DNA from: Larimichthys crocea
Taxonomy: Eukaryota > Chordata > Actinopteri > Sciaenidae
Direction: 5' to 3'
Assembly: GCF_000972845.2 (NCBI RefSeq)
Contig: NC_040033.1
Location: 6,656,726 to 6,720,725 of the forward strand
DNA length: 64,000 bases
The first letter of the stretch is position 1, and the number at the start of each line of letters is the position of its first letter. Made by a program: the position numbers and the translations under genes. This document shows positions 1 through 11,325 of this stretch, one piece after another. The notes below the pieces were generated by a model. The model was not told where the DNA came from. It did no database searches and was given only the letters and a program-made list of their open reading frames with translations.

Positions 1-3000
1 ATTTCCGTCAATGCCAGCATGACAATAAACGACACGGCCCTCACCAACGCCACCTTCAGCCGCCTGGAAGCTCCGGACCCCATAGACAGTCTGGACATCA
101 CTGTCTGCCCAGCGGATGATATCCTGGATGGCTGTAAGGTCAGTCGAAGAGTCGACAGTTTCTCTGTAACCTCTTGGTAAGACTGAGACTAATTTAAGGT
201 TTTTGTTTAATGTGTTAAATATGTTTTGCAGATTTATCTGTGCGGCCTGCCGGGGAAGAAACTGGAGAAGCTGCGGCGTCTCGTGAACGCTGCAGGAGGT
301 CTGCGCTTCAACCAGCCCAGTGAGGAGCTCACACATGTGGTCATGGGAGAGCTCGACCAGGACCTGAAGAATTTTCTCACCAAAGCGACACACAGGTTTG
401 AACAACAAAGATTCTTACCTCTAACCCATCGTAGATTTCTACGATCTTTAAAAGTACTGTTGCAGTTTAGCAGTTTTACAGTATGTCAGACCGTTGAGAC
501 GACGTTCTGTCTGTGTGTCTCTTCACAGACCTCATGTAGTAACAGTGCAGTGGCTCGTGGACAGTTTCTCCAAAGGCAGTCTGCTCCCAGAAGCAGGTTA
601 CCTCCACCCTGGCTGTCTGCCCCCTGCTCCGGCTGCTGTGTCAGTGCCTGCTCATCAGACTCCCACCTCCAGGCCCTCAATCGGTCCCCCCGTGGCCAGT
701 CCCAGCACACCGAGGCATAACAGGGCAGAGGAGGATCTGCTCTCACAATACATGGATGATGACCCTACAGTAGGTAAGTGTCTGTTGTTGAACTTACTGG
801 AGGCTGATATAATATACCTGGGCATATTTATATACTGCAGCTAATTTAGCTTTCATCCTTCAGTTGACATGCCTCCACCAGCAGAGGGCAACAGCAGGAG
901 GTCCATCAGTACAGCTGTAGAGCCTCAGCCTGAAGTCTGGACATCAAATCAGACCAGAGGTCAGGACTCAACCCTGCAGGAAGCCAGCGAGGCAGGCCTG
1001 TTTTTTGGGAAGTGTTTCCTTCTCGTGGGTTTCGGCACCGAGGCCGAGGCCCAGCTCTCTGTGCTGGTGACAGAAAACGGAGGCCGGGTGCTGATGGGCC
1101 GCACACGCACTGTGGCAGACTACGCTGTGGTCCCCCTGCTGGGCTGTTCAGTGGAGGCCACAGTGGACGAGGTGGTCACTGATACCTGGCTGGTAAGATC
1201 ATAGCCTCACTGTTTTTATTGTATCTGTTTCATATGAAAGAGCTTGATAAGTTTTAACCTGACTGTTACGTTATGTTCATTTTCAGGCCATGTGTGTGGA
1301 GAAGGAGTGTGTTCTGCAGCTGTCCTCCAATCCTTTGTTCACCCCGGTTCCTGTGATGGACGAACGTTTCCCTCTCAGAGATTGCGTCCTCTCCGTCAGC
1401 CAGTTCACCGGAGCGGAGCGGGAGTCTTTGGTGGAGCTGGCCAAGCACCTTGGAGCCGAGTATGGTTACATCACACATGCTGTTTTACTATTAGGCTACA
1501 ATAAGTACATACATGTACTGATATAAAGAGCTGCAGGAGTGTTTGGTGTTTATCTCCTTACATGTTTAAAGATTACAACAATACTAGTAGTTTTAGATGT
1601 ATTTGTCTGGAGACTTGTACTGTAACTATTGTTTTTGTGTCAAAAACTGGAATTTCCATTGTGCTCTTTTTAGCCTTTGGATCTCCTGAGCTGCTAAATT
1701 CACACAGAGGAAGTCCGGTGCACATTGTTCTCTCTCCTGCATACTTTTACCCTCATGTGTCCTGCCCGCTCAATGTGAACTACCTGTCTAAAATCCCCTT
1801 TTTTCTTCTGTCTCCCTCCTGCAGTGTCCAGGATTACTTTGTACGCCTGGCCAACCAAAAGAAAGGCATGCTGGCCAGCTCTCATCTGGTGTTGCAGTGC
1901 CCCGAAGGCACAAAGTACCAAGCAGCGAAGAAATGGGGGCTCCCCGCTGTCACGATGAACTGGATACTAGAGTCTGCTCGGACTGGCCAGAAGGCAGAGG
2001 AGGGGCGTTTTCTAGTTGACCTGCCACCGTCTCCAGGTTGAAAATACTTTCTTGATTAAAGCCTATATGTGGATCTAAATGGCTGGGTGTGCAACATGAT
2101 GTATGGCAGTCATTTCCAAGGATATTTAAGTTTTTTTTCTCTGCTCTGACACGACTTTATTTCTTTCCTCTGCAGAGAGGAATGATGAGAGTTTCGTCGG
2201 CGGTTCCCAGAAGCCCATCATGCCTCCACCAGCACGTACGTCTCCAGAAATCCCTTTGCTGGGTCCCCGGAGCGGTAAGGCCGTCACGCCGCTGGATATG
2301 GGTCGCTTCCGGAGCAAAGTGTTACGCTCCGTGTTGGAAAAGAAGAACCCCGAAGAGGACATCAGCACCCCCAAACAAAACCAGGAGAGCGGCAGAAGGA
2401 ACCCCCTTCAGAAGGAGCCCTCACTGCGGCTGGATACTCCCTCTCGCTTCCTCATCAGAGACCAGCTTTTCAGGCCCTCCTTCGTCACCAAGGTTGGGGG
2501 ACCCACTTTTTTTGCTTTATGATCTAAACTTGTAGTAATAAATAGCGTGCTGTAAATACATGGACTATTCCTTTTTCTTAAGGATGCACAAGGAGCAATG
2601 GAGACTCCAGGGGGAAAATCCAAACCAGGAGAGAAGATGGGGACGCCACTGACTGAAGTCATCCACAGGAACATGAGGGTGGCTCTGGCCAACAGCACCG
2701 GAAATAACAGCCCAGATATGCAAGCTATCTCTGCTAGCCCCCAGTTTACCAAGACCACAGAGAAGGAGGTAAAATACAGCACGCTGAGGCGGTTTAACGC
2801 TGACGGAGGATCTCTTAGAATTAAAGAAGTCTCAGGACTTTGTTATTTATAGTACAAGTGGATGTTGACATATGATCGAGTAGCTTATATACTGTCCATG
2901 TCACTCAGTATTGTTCTGTTTGTAAGGTCCCTGAAAAAGAAGCCGGCCCTCTGAGCGGTGTTGTGATCTGCGTGGGAAAGAAGCTGAGCAAAATGCAGAG

Positions 3001-6000
3001 TGAACTCAACGCTGTCGCTGCCTCCCTCGGAGCTGACTTCAGGTATTCACCACATTTTATGATTTAAATTTTTTTTTTCCCCCTCCTCGAATCAGTTAAA
3101 TCAGCAAACAGTCGTCGTTCTGTGGAAAATGACATTCCAAAGTTTATCTGGAGTTCATCTGAAGCTTCAGCAGTCTGTATTAGACAGATTAAGTGAGCAT
3201 CATCCAAAGTTAATTTGTTTTTAGTAACAATTTCCTGCTTTGTATAACTGTAATTGTGTCTCTGTGCTCTGACTTAAAACTCTTTCTTCAATTTCAAAAT
3301 AAAAGCATCACAACAACCAGTAACCCTTTTTCAATGTACATCTGGGCACGTCAGGATCGACTTAACCTTTTTCATTTTTATTTTTGGTCGATCTGGATGC
3401 AAATTAAATACAATAACATTTCTTCATCGACTTGTTTCAGGTGGGCGTGCGACGATACAGTGACGCACTACATCTACCAGGGCCGCGTCGGGGACAACAC
3501 CCGGGAATACAGAGGCGTGAAGGAGAGAGGGCTGCATGTGGTGTCCCAGTACTGGCTGCACGCTGTACGTTTTACGGATTAGACGTATTAGTGCGGTCCA
3601 TCTGAGCTTTAATGCCGCTCTCTCTCTGTGAAAACATTTTGTTGATACTGGCTACACACGCTTGTAAAGAAATGATGTCATCAGTAAGATACATAAAGTG
3701 ATATTAAGATACATCTGATTTCATTTGGGATCTCATTTTCATGGCAGTAGATGCTGCTGTGTGCTTCATCGTTCAGTAATTACCTCCCCGTCAACAAAAC
3801 TTAATGAAAAACAGCTCTGATATGTTCATTTTGAAGACAGATTCTTCCCCTCAGAATCGTTTCATTCAATTATTTCTTGTGACTGTGCACACGAGTTTAT
3901 AGCTAACCCGTGTCGTCTTGTGCAGTGTGCTGAGGAGCAGAGGCACGTCTCTGAGTCTTTGTATCCTTTCACCTACAACCCCAAGATGAGCCTAAACCTC
4001 AGCCAGGTGCCCAACAGCTCCCAGAGGTCTCCACCTTTAACACGGACTCAACTCAGAGACATCGCTGAGGCAAAGGCCGACAAGGTGGGTGTGAATATGT
4101 AATCTTACCTCTGTGGCTGTCTTTATGTGTCTGTAAGTCAAAAGAGTCAGTGAAGCGTTGGATACTGTTCAGCTCTGAATATATCTGTCCCTCAGTCCGC
4201 AACAGAAGAAGCGACGACTTTACGTCGTGTTAGTGATGGAAGCGTGGATCAAGAAGAAACGCATGATGCTGCAGACAGAAGTGGTGAGTGTCTTTTATTC
4301 CACAAATCTTCTGCACGTACTCGACGAAACCAGTTGCTTTTTTTTTTAAACGATCATCTCTCGTGTGCAGATATTTCAGAGACTCTTGAAATGAGAGAGA
4401 ACCTGCAGAGACAGCTCCAAGAGATCATGTCAGCCACTAAGCTGACGACAGGGAGACGCGCCTCCGTCAGACTCAGCAGGATGGGATCAGGAGGGGCCGA
4501 CTCAGGCCCCAACACACCTGATCGGATCGGACGCAGCGGGAACAGACGTACTCTGGAAGCTCTTCGGTAAGGAAGCGTAGTGAGGAAATAGTTCATGTTT
4601 ATTCTATAACCGTCACTAATTTAGCATTTGTAGGACTGATGTTGTGCTATGAACTCCATACAGTGTGTGAACTTTATGCATTTTAAATTAAATTCACTCA
4701 CCTACTCCTCAAATTTCTCTCTTGATTTCAGGGTTTCCAGAGAAGCAGCTATGGACATAAACACAGAGCCGTCTCAGAGCGAGCAGATCGTTTGGGATGA
4801 CCCTACAGCCAGGGAGGAGAGAGCCAAGCTGGCTGATAACTTACAGTGGCCTGGAAGTCCCTCACAACACTCCGAGCCCTTCGCTCCTCCACCTCCTCCC
4901 ACTGTGGAAAACGGCCCTCAGTTCAGGGACTCCATGACAGACTCTGAGCTGGTGGAGATGGGTAAGACCGCACACGTTTAAGTCTTTACTAACGAAAACC
5001 TTGATCACTTTGTTTAAGGTTAAACTTGTTCCAAACTGTCTGAAGTCTGTCTTTTTCTCATCCTGACATTCAGATTAAATCAAACATTGAATATTATCGG
5101 AGCGTTTTGGTCTCAGCTCATGCAAATCGTGAACAGTGTCAACAGCCAAAAGGAGCGCTCTCTCAAGCACCATCAGGCTTCAACCGTTTTTCTTTGACTG
5201 TAAATTTCCAGTCTAGTTGTAGTCTTGTAAAATAGTGACACTGCGAGATCGTCAGTCTTTGCAAAAATCTGTCTTCAAAGTAAAATGTAAAGAGAGAAAC
5301 TTCCCACATCAACATAGAAACTTCTGGCTTCTGACAAACTCAGTTCAGTGTTGAATGAATCTGACTTGTGATCGCTGTCTCCTCTCCCAGCTGCTTGTGA
5401 CGTCATCGACCAGCACATGGGCCAGAAAGTTGCGACGCCTCCGACAAAGGAGCGTGAAAACGACCTCCTCACTCCTAAAGCCCCCAGCATCGCGTTCCCT
5501 CTTGCTATCCCACCAGTAGCACCGGAGCCACAGGTAAAGAAGCTGTAATAAGCACCCGTACCGTCTCTTTTAACAGACTGCTGGTGCTAAAAGGTTTTCT
5601 CTCTCTCTCAGGAGGAGTGTGAGGAAGAGAAGCAGCCGCCCAGGTTTCAGCTGTCCTCCCTCAGCCCCCAGGAGCGCATCGATTACAGTCACCTCATAGA
5701 GGAGCTCGGTGAGTCTTCCACCTAATTAGCGCTCTAACAGTGTTTCATCATGCTGCAGTAAAAAAATCCCTGATGACTAAAAAAAAAGGAGGATCTGCCT
5801 CCAGGGTGTGGGAATATTTCCTCCCGCAGATGCTTCCTCTGACAATAATGTGTTCTCAGATAAAGTACTGCGAACTGAAGCGGCACACTCACAACCAAAG
5901 CAGAATTTAGACGGAGAAACATTAAGAATAAAGGCAAAAAGGTTAAATTCCCTGTCGCTAAAAGTTGAATGTGACATTTCTCATTCTCAGCAGATTATCT

Positions 6001-7518
6001 AACACACATTAATCTAACACTGTATCTTTTCTCCTTTCTTGTCTACTCCTTCGTGCAGGCGGTGTAGTGCTGGACATGCAGTGTTTTGACCCCAGCTGCT
6101 CCCACATCATCGTCGGGACTCCTCTGCGCAATGAGAAGTATCTGGCAGCGATGGCGGTCGGCAGATGGATCCTTCACCGCTCGTACCTGGAGGCCTGCCG
6201 CTCTGTGGGCCGCTTCATCCAGGTCAGGATCTGAAGATTTCTTTGCAGAAAATTATAGTATTGTTCTGGTATTATTATGTAATATTAAGTGTGTTTTTAG
6301 GCTGAATAAGTGTGTTTGTGTTCCAGGAGGACGACTACGAGTGGGGCAGTAGCTCCATTCTGGATGCGTTGCCCTCAATCACCTCCCAGCAGAGGAGGCT
6401 GGCGTTAGCTGCCATGCGCTGGAGAAAAACCCTGCAGGGACGCCCAGAGCAAGGGGTACTTCCAAACACACGCGCACGTTTTATCGGGTTATCTACTACT
6501 CGAGCGTTAAAGTATGCTGAGTGTTCATTTTTTTCTGTTTTTTCAGGGAGCCTTCAGTGGATGGACAGTCATGCTGAACATTGACCAGAGCAGAGAATCA
6601 GGCTTCAGGCGGTTGCTGCAGTCTGGCAGGGCGAAGGTTGCTGCTTTATTTGTTCTGCTGAATCCAGCATCGTTCGTCACTTCACTGATTACTGTCGGCG
6701 TTTTCGAATCAGACAAAAAGAGCACAGAGAGAGTTTTAATTAGATCAAAGGTGTCAGAGGTGGTCTTTGTTTCAGATGAGGAGGCTCTCCTGTGGTGGAA
6801 AACCCTTAAACAATTAGTATTTAGACTGTGAAAACTTTCGGTTTTGATCATGAAGAGTCAGCACGTAAGAACAAAGTGCTGGCACAAGAGATGAAACAGG
6901 AGCTAAAAAGAAAGGCAGGATTCTGATCCTGGAACAGACATCAGAAGGATCTCATCAGAAACACGTTTCTCCACTTCCCTACTTCAACAATGAAACCTTG
7001 GCTCGTGTCTCTGTTATGTTTGTGTCTTGTTTTGTAATAACTTGTAGCGTTTCATTCTCTCTCTGCAGGTCTTGCCGAGTCCCTCTCCGTCCTTGTACAA
7101 GGAGGCCACTCACCTGTTCGCAGACTTCAGCCGGCTGAAGCCCGGAGACTTCAGAGTCGACATATCCGAGGCGACCTCTCAAGGAGTCACATGCTTGAAG
7201 CCAGAGTACATCGCAGACTATCTCATGCAGGTCAGCGGATTAATATCAATGTAACATTATTTAGCTTCAGTTCAGATTGCAGTTCTGGAAATGAAGACAG
7301 ATGTTTATTCACATATTCTGACTCCCATGAAGCTAAAATTAATTTACTGGATACAATGTTAAAGGTGCAGCTTCTTTTCCTCCCTGCAGGAGCCGACACC
7401 GCCTGTCGAGCTGTACCGTCTGACCGAAGCTCCCTCTGGAGAAACTCCAGGCACTCCGTCACGTAAGCGTAAAGCAGCAGCAGACAACTCCAGGCTGAAA
7501 AAGACACGTCTGAACTGA
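1..7518 (+). CDS. topbp1: TopBP1, 3' part of gene (21 exons, 5' truncated by window)
   Basis: Scaffold of the DNA replication and damage checkpoint; it binds phosphorylated partners through BRCT domains and activates ATR-ATRIP in the nucleus. Exons: 1-138, 232-395, 529-773, 864-1192, 1287-1459, 1825-2036, 2176-2492, 2583-2768, 2927-3042, 3441-3564, 3926-4084, 4196-4283, 4371-4566, 4732-4961, 5391-5533, 5612-5708, 6059-6222, 6327-6455, 6547-6636, 7069-7230, 7390-7518. All junctions are GT/AG and keep one frame: 3,591 nt, 1,196 residues plus TGA. The human protein has about 1,522 residues, so roughly 320 N-terminal residues (BRCT0-2) lie upstream of the window. BRCT3 to BRCT8, the ATR-activating domain and a basic C-terminal tail (KRK...KKTR, probable NLS) are all present. 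Introns are short, 72-451 nt. No frameshift or stop is seen. The identity is secure from many family-specific blocks such as [13 protein letters not shown] and EYIADYLMQ. Confidence 0.96.
232..773 (+). other. topbp1: topbp1 exons encoding BRCT3 and following linker
   Basis: Exons 232-395 and 529-773. The peptide starts with [20 protein letters not shown], continues through [10 protein letters not shown], and ends the BRCT fold with the conserved tryptophan in [14 protein letters not shown] Pro/Ser-rich linker follows and then [12 protein letters not shown], a block also found in the human protein. The exon junction splits an arginine codon (AG|A). Confidence 0.9.
864..2036 (+). other. topbp1: topbp1 exons encoding tandem BRCT4-BRCT5
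   Basis: Exons 864-1192, 1287-1459 and 1825-2036. BRCT4 begins at [14 protein letters not shown] and includes [13 protein letters not shown] and the tryptophan of [12 protein letters not shown]5 begins at [19 protein letters not shown] and ends at [15 protein letters not shown]. In the human protein this pair binds partners such as BLM and 53BP1, which is family knowledge. The donor at 1460 (GTATGG) rather than the GT at 1465 is chosen because only it gives the in-frame LGADVQDYFVR. Confidence 0.9.
2176..2768 (+). other. topbp1: topbp1 exons encoding the BRCT5-BRCT6 linker
   Basis: Exons 2176-2492 and 2583-2768. The region is mostly low complexity and probably disordered. It contains conserved islands: [29 protein letters not shown] with LFRPSF, and METPGGKSK...PLTEVI..N..VALANS. 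These islands occur in the same order in human TOPBP1 and help confirm orthology. Confidence 0.85.
2927..4084 (+). other. topbp1: topbp1 exons encoding BRCT6
   Basis: Exons 2927-3042, 3441-3564 and 3926-4084. The fold starts at [18 protein letters not shown], continues through [20 protein letters not shown], and includes the tryptophan in [16 protein letters not shown]. It is followed by [18 protein letters not shown]6 binds phosphorylated E2F1 and PARP1 in mammals, which is family knowledge. Confidence 0.9.
4196..5533 (+). other. topbp1: topbp1 exons encoding the ATR-activating domain region
   Basis: Exons 4196-4283, 4371-4566, 4732-4961 and 5391-5533 lie between BRCT6 and BRCT7. They carry [19 protein letters not shown], a helical segment, and [19 protein letters not shown]. 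The tryptophan codon of VWDDPT is at 4793-4795. It aligns with human Trp1145, whose mutation abolishes ATR activation, so the activating motif is intact here. The last exon adds [17 protein letters not shown], also matched in human. Confidence 0.9.
5612..7230 (+). other. topbp1: topbp1 exons encoding tandem BRCT7-BRCT8
   Basis: Exons 5612-5708, 6059-6222, 6327-6455, 6547-6636 and 7069-7230. BRCT7 begins [20 protein letters not shown] and includes [16 protein letters not shown] and [17 protein letters not shown]8 begins [20 protein letters not shown] and ends [14 protein letters not shown]. In vertebrates this pair binds phosphorylated BRIP1/FANCJ and TopBP1 itself, which is family knowledge. 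Confidence 0.9.
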
Positions 7519-7608
7519 AATGTCACTACCAAACATTGCTCTATAAAAAACTCCCCCATGTCTGTGAAAATGATTGTAAATAAGATTTTTTTTTTTCTTT
7601 CTTAAAAA

Positions 7609-7614
7609 AATAAA
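7609..7614 (+). terminator. topbp1: topbp1 poly(A) signal
   Basis: AATAAA lies 91 nt after the topbp1 stop codon, implying a very short 3' UTR ending near 7,630. It is in an A/T-rich stretch, so the exact cleavage site is inferred. Confidence 0.7.
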
Positions 7615-7639
7615 ATGAATGTAGCGCTTGATTTTGTCA

Positions 7640-9400
7640 CCCTGGCATCCTCATTTAATAGCTCTGCAGTTGGCTGCTGCCTCAGACTGTAGCTGTGATG
7701 GATGACTCAATGAAGGGCTGCAGAAAATGTTGAGTCACGTTTTGTAATTGGGTGCAATAATCAGATCTGGCCTCTGGGGGGCAGTACCTCTTCACACTAA
7801 GACTGTTGCAATCAATTTCTCAGAAATTGGGCTTCTAATGTGCTGATTTCTTAAAAACCTACAACCTGCAGGTATTTTTTAAATAATTCTATTTAATGTT
7901 TGTGTTCACATTATATTTATAATAAAACAACTCTTACTCTGGCTCTTTCCAGCTGCTCTTTGCTCATTAAAAGTGACTTTTTGATTGTCTTTTTCAAAAT
8001 AAAAGCTGCCTCAAGAGTGTCTTCTTAGTAACAAGAAGTCTAAGAGGCTGAAATGACAGAAACCTAAATCCCCAGAGAGTACTCATCCCCACCCATGCGA
8101 TCATGGACCACTTGTACCGGCTGTTGATCTCCCCTCCCGTGCAGTAAACACCAGATTTTGTTTACCCGATGTTCAATTCAGGCCTTTCTGTAGAGCTATG
8201 TGCTGTTTCATACCAGGGTGCCAGCTGAGGTTAGACGCCCCTGTCGCCTCCCATATGGCCGGATAAGTGGTTTAACCTCATAATGGATGGGACCAGCTGA
8301 CAGCCTTTCATACAGATTCAGGCTTGAGCTGCTGTTTGTGAGGTGTGTGTGAGATTAGAGAGGAAAGAGCTGTACTGACAGAGGAACATGAGTCCGGCTG
8401 TGGGGTCCGGGGAGCCTCCGAGGAGGGGCCTCCAACAAAGAAAGGAGACGTTTAAGGTCATGTCTAGAGGTCTGCATGAAAATAAGATGCAAAATTTGAC
8501 TCCTTACCACCGACTGAAGTATCAGTTATTCAGTTATTGCGAAGAAGAAGTAAAAAATCTGATGTTTTCTCACATTTTGACCCCTTCACTGGGTCCCAGC
8601 CAACCCACTCTATCAAATTTGAGTATATTTTAAAGTAAAAGGTTTGGACACCCTTTGATTGAATCATCAAATTAAAACTTTCTGCAGCCTGCAGGACATT
8701 TATTATCTTGAATGTCATTTATTATTATCATTAATTAATGCTGGGTTGAGTGTGACTTCTTCCTGCTCCTTAATCATCCCAAAATATGACTCAGTGGCCA
8801 TGTGGGGGCGATGAATCAATATGACTTGCAATGGTCCACACTGTCTACAGCTTATTCCAGGATTATTGTTATTATTAATTAGTTTAGTTGAGATATTGGA
8901 GCCTAGATTAAGTCTAACCTAGAGCCAAAACATCAAATTAAGCCAAAGGAAGTATCTTTGACTTGAATAATTACTGATTAATCGACTAACTATCACATCC
9001 CAGGTGCCCTGAAAGCATTTCTGCTCAGAAATGCTGCAGCCTTCTGTGTCAGTCTGCAGCACATGAGAGAGAAACCTCTGCAGAAATGAAGTGGCACAAC
9101 ATCAATCACAGTTGTCTTTGGTTGGTCAGGATGTCTGAAGTGTTTTCAGTCAACAGGTGTCCCAGAGAGGTGGGTTAATCCCCCCTCTCTTTACTTTAAA
9201 GTCTGGCAGGTAGCCAGGAGTTGAGTTTTCCTGTGGCTTTGTGTCGTCATCCTGCGCCCTCCCCTCTTGTAAAGGTAACTTAAAGCTTTGCTTGTCGGGA
9301 CAGTGGATTTCAGCACGACTGAGGGAGGAAAACTCTGCAGCAGTCCTCATTAAAATTCCCTGCCCGTACACTCACCACGAAAACCACCTTTCTTTTTTTT
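7640..9400. other. topbp1-tmem108 intergenic spacer
   Basis: About 1.8 kb with no exon-like open frame and no recognised repeat. It is moderately A/T rich. It probably contains the upstream regulatory sequence of tmem108. Confidence 0.5.
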
Positions 9401-9419
9401 TTTTAGTGGGTGGCACCGG

Positions 9420-9853
9420 CATCCTGCGCGCCTCTTTAATTGCGCACCACCAGCGCATTAACGAATCATCACCAGTGTGTCCACGCATCACGCAGCCTCT
9501 CTCCAGCTTTATGTCCCGCTATTTACAGCCTCAAAGCTGAGGAGAGGAGGGGAAAAAAAAGGTGCCGGTGGGCGCAGAGGTCCAGCAAAGCAAAGGGTGG
9601 CGCCCTTATACGCATCTCAATCCAGCGCTTTGGACACGCTGTGCCGCGACACGGTCCCGCTCCCGCTCTTGTTCCTGCAGTCCTCTCCTCTCTGGCTTTC
9701 TTGTTACAAGCTCATGATTGTGACATTTCTCTGTGGGGGGACTTGCAACATGTGCGCCTGGATGGTGTGAAGAAGTGTGACACAGCGACTTTCGGGGTTG
9801 ATTTCTCTCGGATACGCCAAGTACCCGACGTTACGGCGCACCTTGTGTAATAG
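9420..9853 (+). promoter_or_regulatory. tmem108: Probable tmem108 promoter and non-coding exon 1
   Basis: The local G+C content and CpG frequency rise clearly compared with the flanks (for example around 9,420-9,500, 9,560-9,680 and 9,780-9,845). The stretch ends in a strong donor, TAG|GTAAGT, at 9,853/9,854. Human TMEM108 also has a non-coding first exon far from its ATG exon. The transcription start is not visible, so the left edge is arbitrary. Without RNA data the link to the exon at 34,625 is an inference from orientation and family gene structure. Confidence 0.45.
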
Positions 9854-10736
9854 GTAAGTCCATCTGGTTTATGTCTCTTACTTCAGATCAGACCTCTCAC
9901 CCTTTCTGCTGTGTGGTTTATTGGCTGTTCCTTCAATGCCTCTGCGTATGGATCATGCTTGAAATCCTGGTTGGAGGTTCCAGGCAGTGACAGGCAAATC
10001 ACTGTCAGTGCTGCAACCAACTAAAGACTGCAACATCTCTCGCTTTAGAGCATCATTTAACGCCTTGCATGACATGGAAAGGTTGCCTAGTGATAGCAGG
10101 AAAATACCATGATTAGAAGCTGAGCTGCTGCAAAAAAAAAGATGCAGGAAAAATAAAGTGTTGATTACATTTTTTATGGATTCATCTGATTTGGTTTTGT
10201 GTGGGATTCAACATTGTCTCAGTCCATCCTTAAAAAAAGAAGCCAATTAAGAAAATGTGTCCTGAAGTGTTTCATTAGACTTTTAAATGACACTTTATTC
10301 TTGGTGAGATTAAAGGAAAAGATTCCTTGCAGGTTGCTGGCTGTAGTCCCAGTTTATTTACAAGCAGTGGCAGCCGAGTTTACGTCCAAAAATAAAAAGT
10401 TTTTCAAGACAGAGAGAGCCATCAATCTTGTAACTTAAAGATCTCAGCAGCCCCAAAGTGCCCTTCAAGTGCTTTATTTCTCAGGCAACATGGCAGCAAC
10501 AAAGCAGATAATAGGAGAAACTCTCTTAAAGCGTAAGGCTACCATGAAGGTTTGATTGTGGAGCTCCAGCTTTGTTTTCAAAAGCCCAGTGGGATCGTGT
10601 AGAGCACAGTTTAAAGTGTGTACTAATTGAACCTGCCGGCCACTCTTTCCATTGTGACAGGAATGTTTGGGTTGCCTGTTCTCCACAGAAACCCCCCATT
10701 TCTTTTGTTCTGGGGGGGGACAATCCTCCAGTGCCA

Positions 10737-10756
10737 TGTGTGTGTGTGTGTGTGTG
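10737..10756. repeat. (TG)n microsatellite
   Basis: Ten TG units in tmem108 intron 1. Confidence 0.9.
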
Positions 10757-11071
10757 CAGTGGTGGGGGGAGGGCGAGGGGTCAGCGGGGGTACTGACATC
10801 TGTAGCTGACAGCTTCCTCGGGGCGAGCTGACATGCTGTGATACCATGAATGGGTATTAGGGGACATATGAGCCAAGCACTTAACACTAATGAGGACATT
10901 TATTCTTTGGGCACGATGCTCAGAAAAGAGAGATATGCAAACGTTGAACGTTTATTGAATGTAACTCGGTACTAGAAGACAATTTGTGGCGTAGACTCCT
11001 CTTCAAACTGATTGTCTTGTTGGAACTTTTCACTGAGTTGAACAGGTTTGAAATAGTTTGTAGCTCATCTT

Positions 11072-11325
11072 AAAGGACCAGCGTGTAAGATTTATCTTGA
11101 GTAGAATATGGCAGAAATGGAACATTCATAACTATGTTTTAAAAAAGACGTACCGTTGTGTTTTCATTACTTTCTACAGAGTCTGTCGTGTTTCTACAGC
11201 AGCACCAAAACAGACAAACCAGATTTCTCACGTTTTTCTCAGCCTTCCGTAGAGTCTCCTACACACTTGTAAAGAGAGGCGAGGGGTATTCAGCGGTTGC
11301 AATCTGCAACCTCACTTAGTAGTGA
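11072..11325 (+). mobile_element. TTAA-flanked MITE, copy 1
   Basis: Begins TTAAAGGACCAGCGTGTAAG and contains GAATATGGCAGAAATGGAA, CATAACTATGTTTT and, near the end, GGTTGCAATCTGCAACCTCA. The right terminal repeat is missing. It is the same family as copies at 34,839, 47,700 and 49,403. Confidence 0.7.

Noticed and set aside
1465..1470. Alternative topbp1 donor GTTACA after GAGTATG
   Set aside because: It would leave the wrong phase for the next exon; the GTATGG donor at 1,460 gives LGADVQDYF, matching the family.
9440..9850. 136-residue open frame in the tmem108 exon 1 region
   Set aside because: It does not start at ATG, resembles no family and lies in GC-rich promoter sequence; the human counterpart exon is non-coding.
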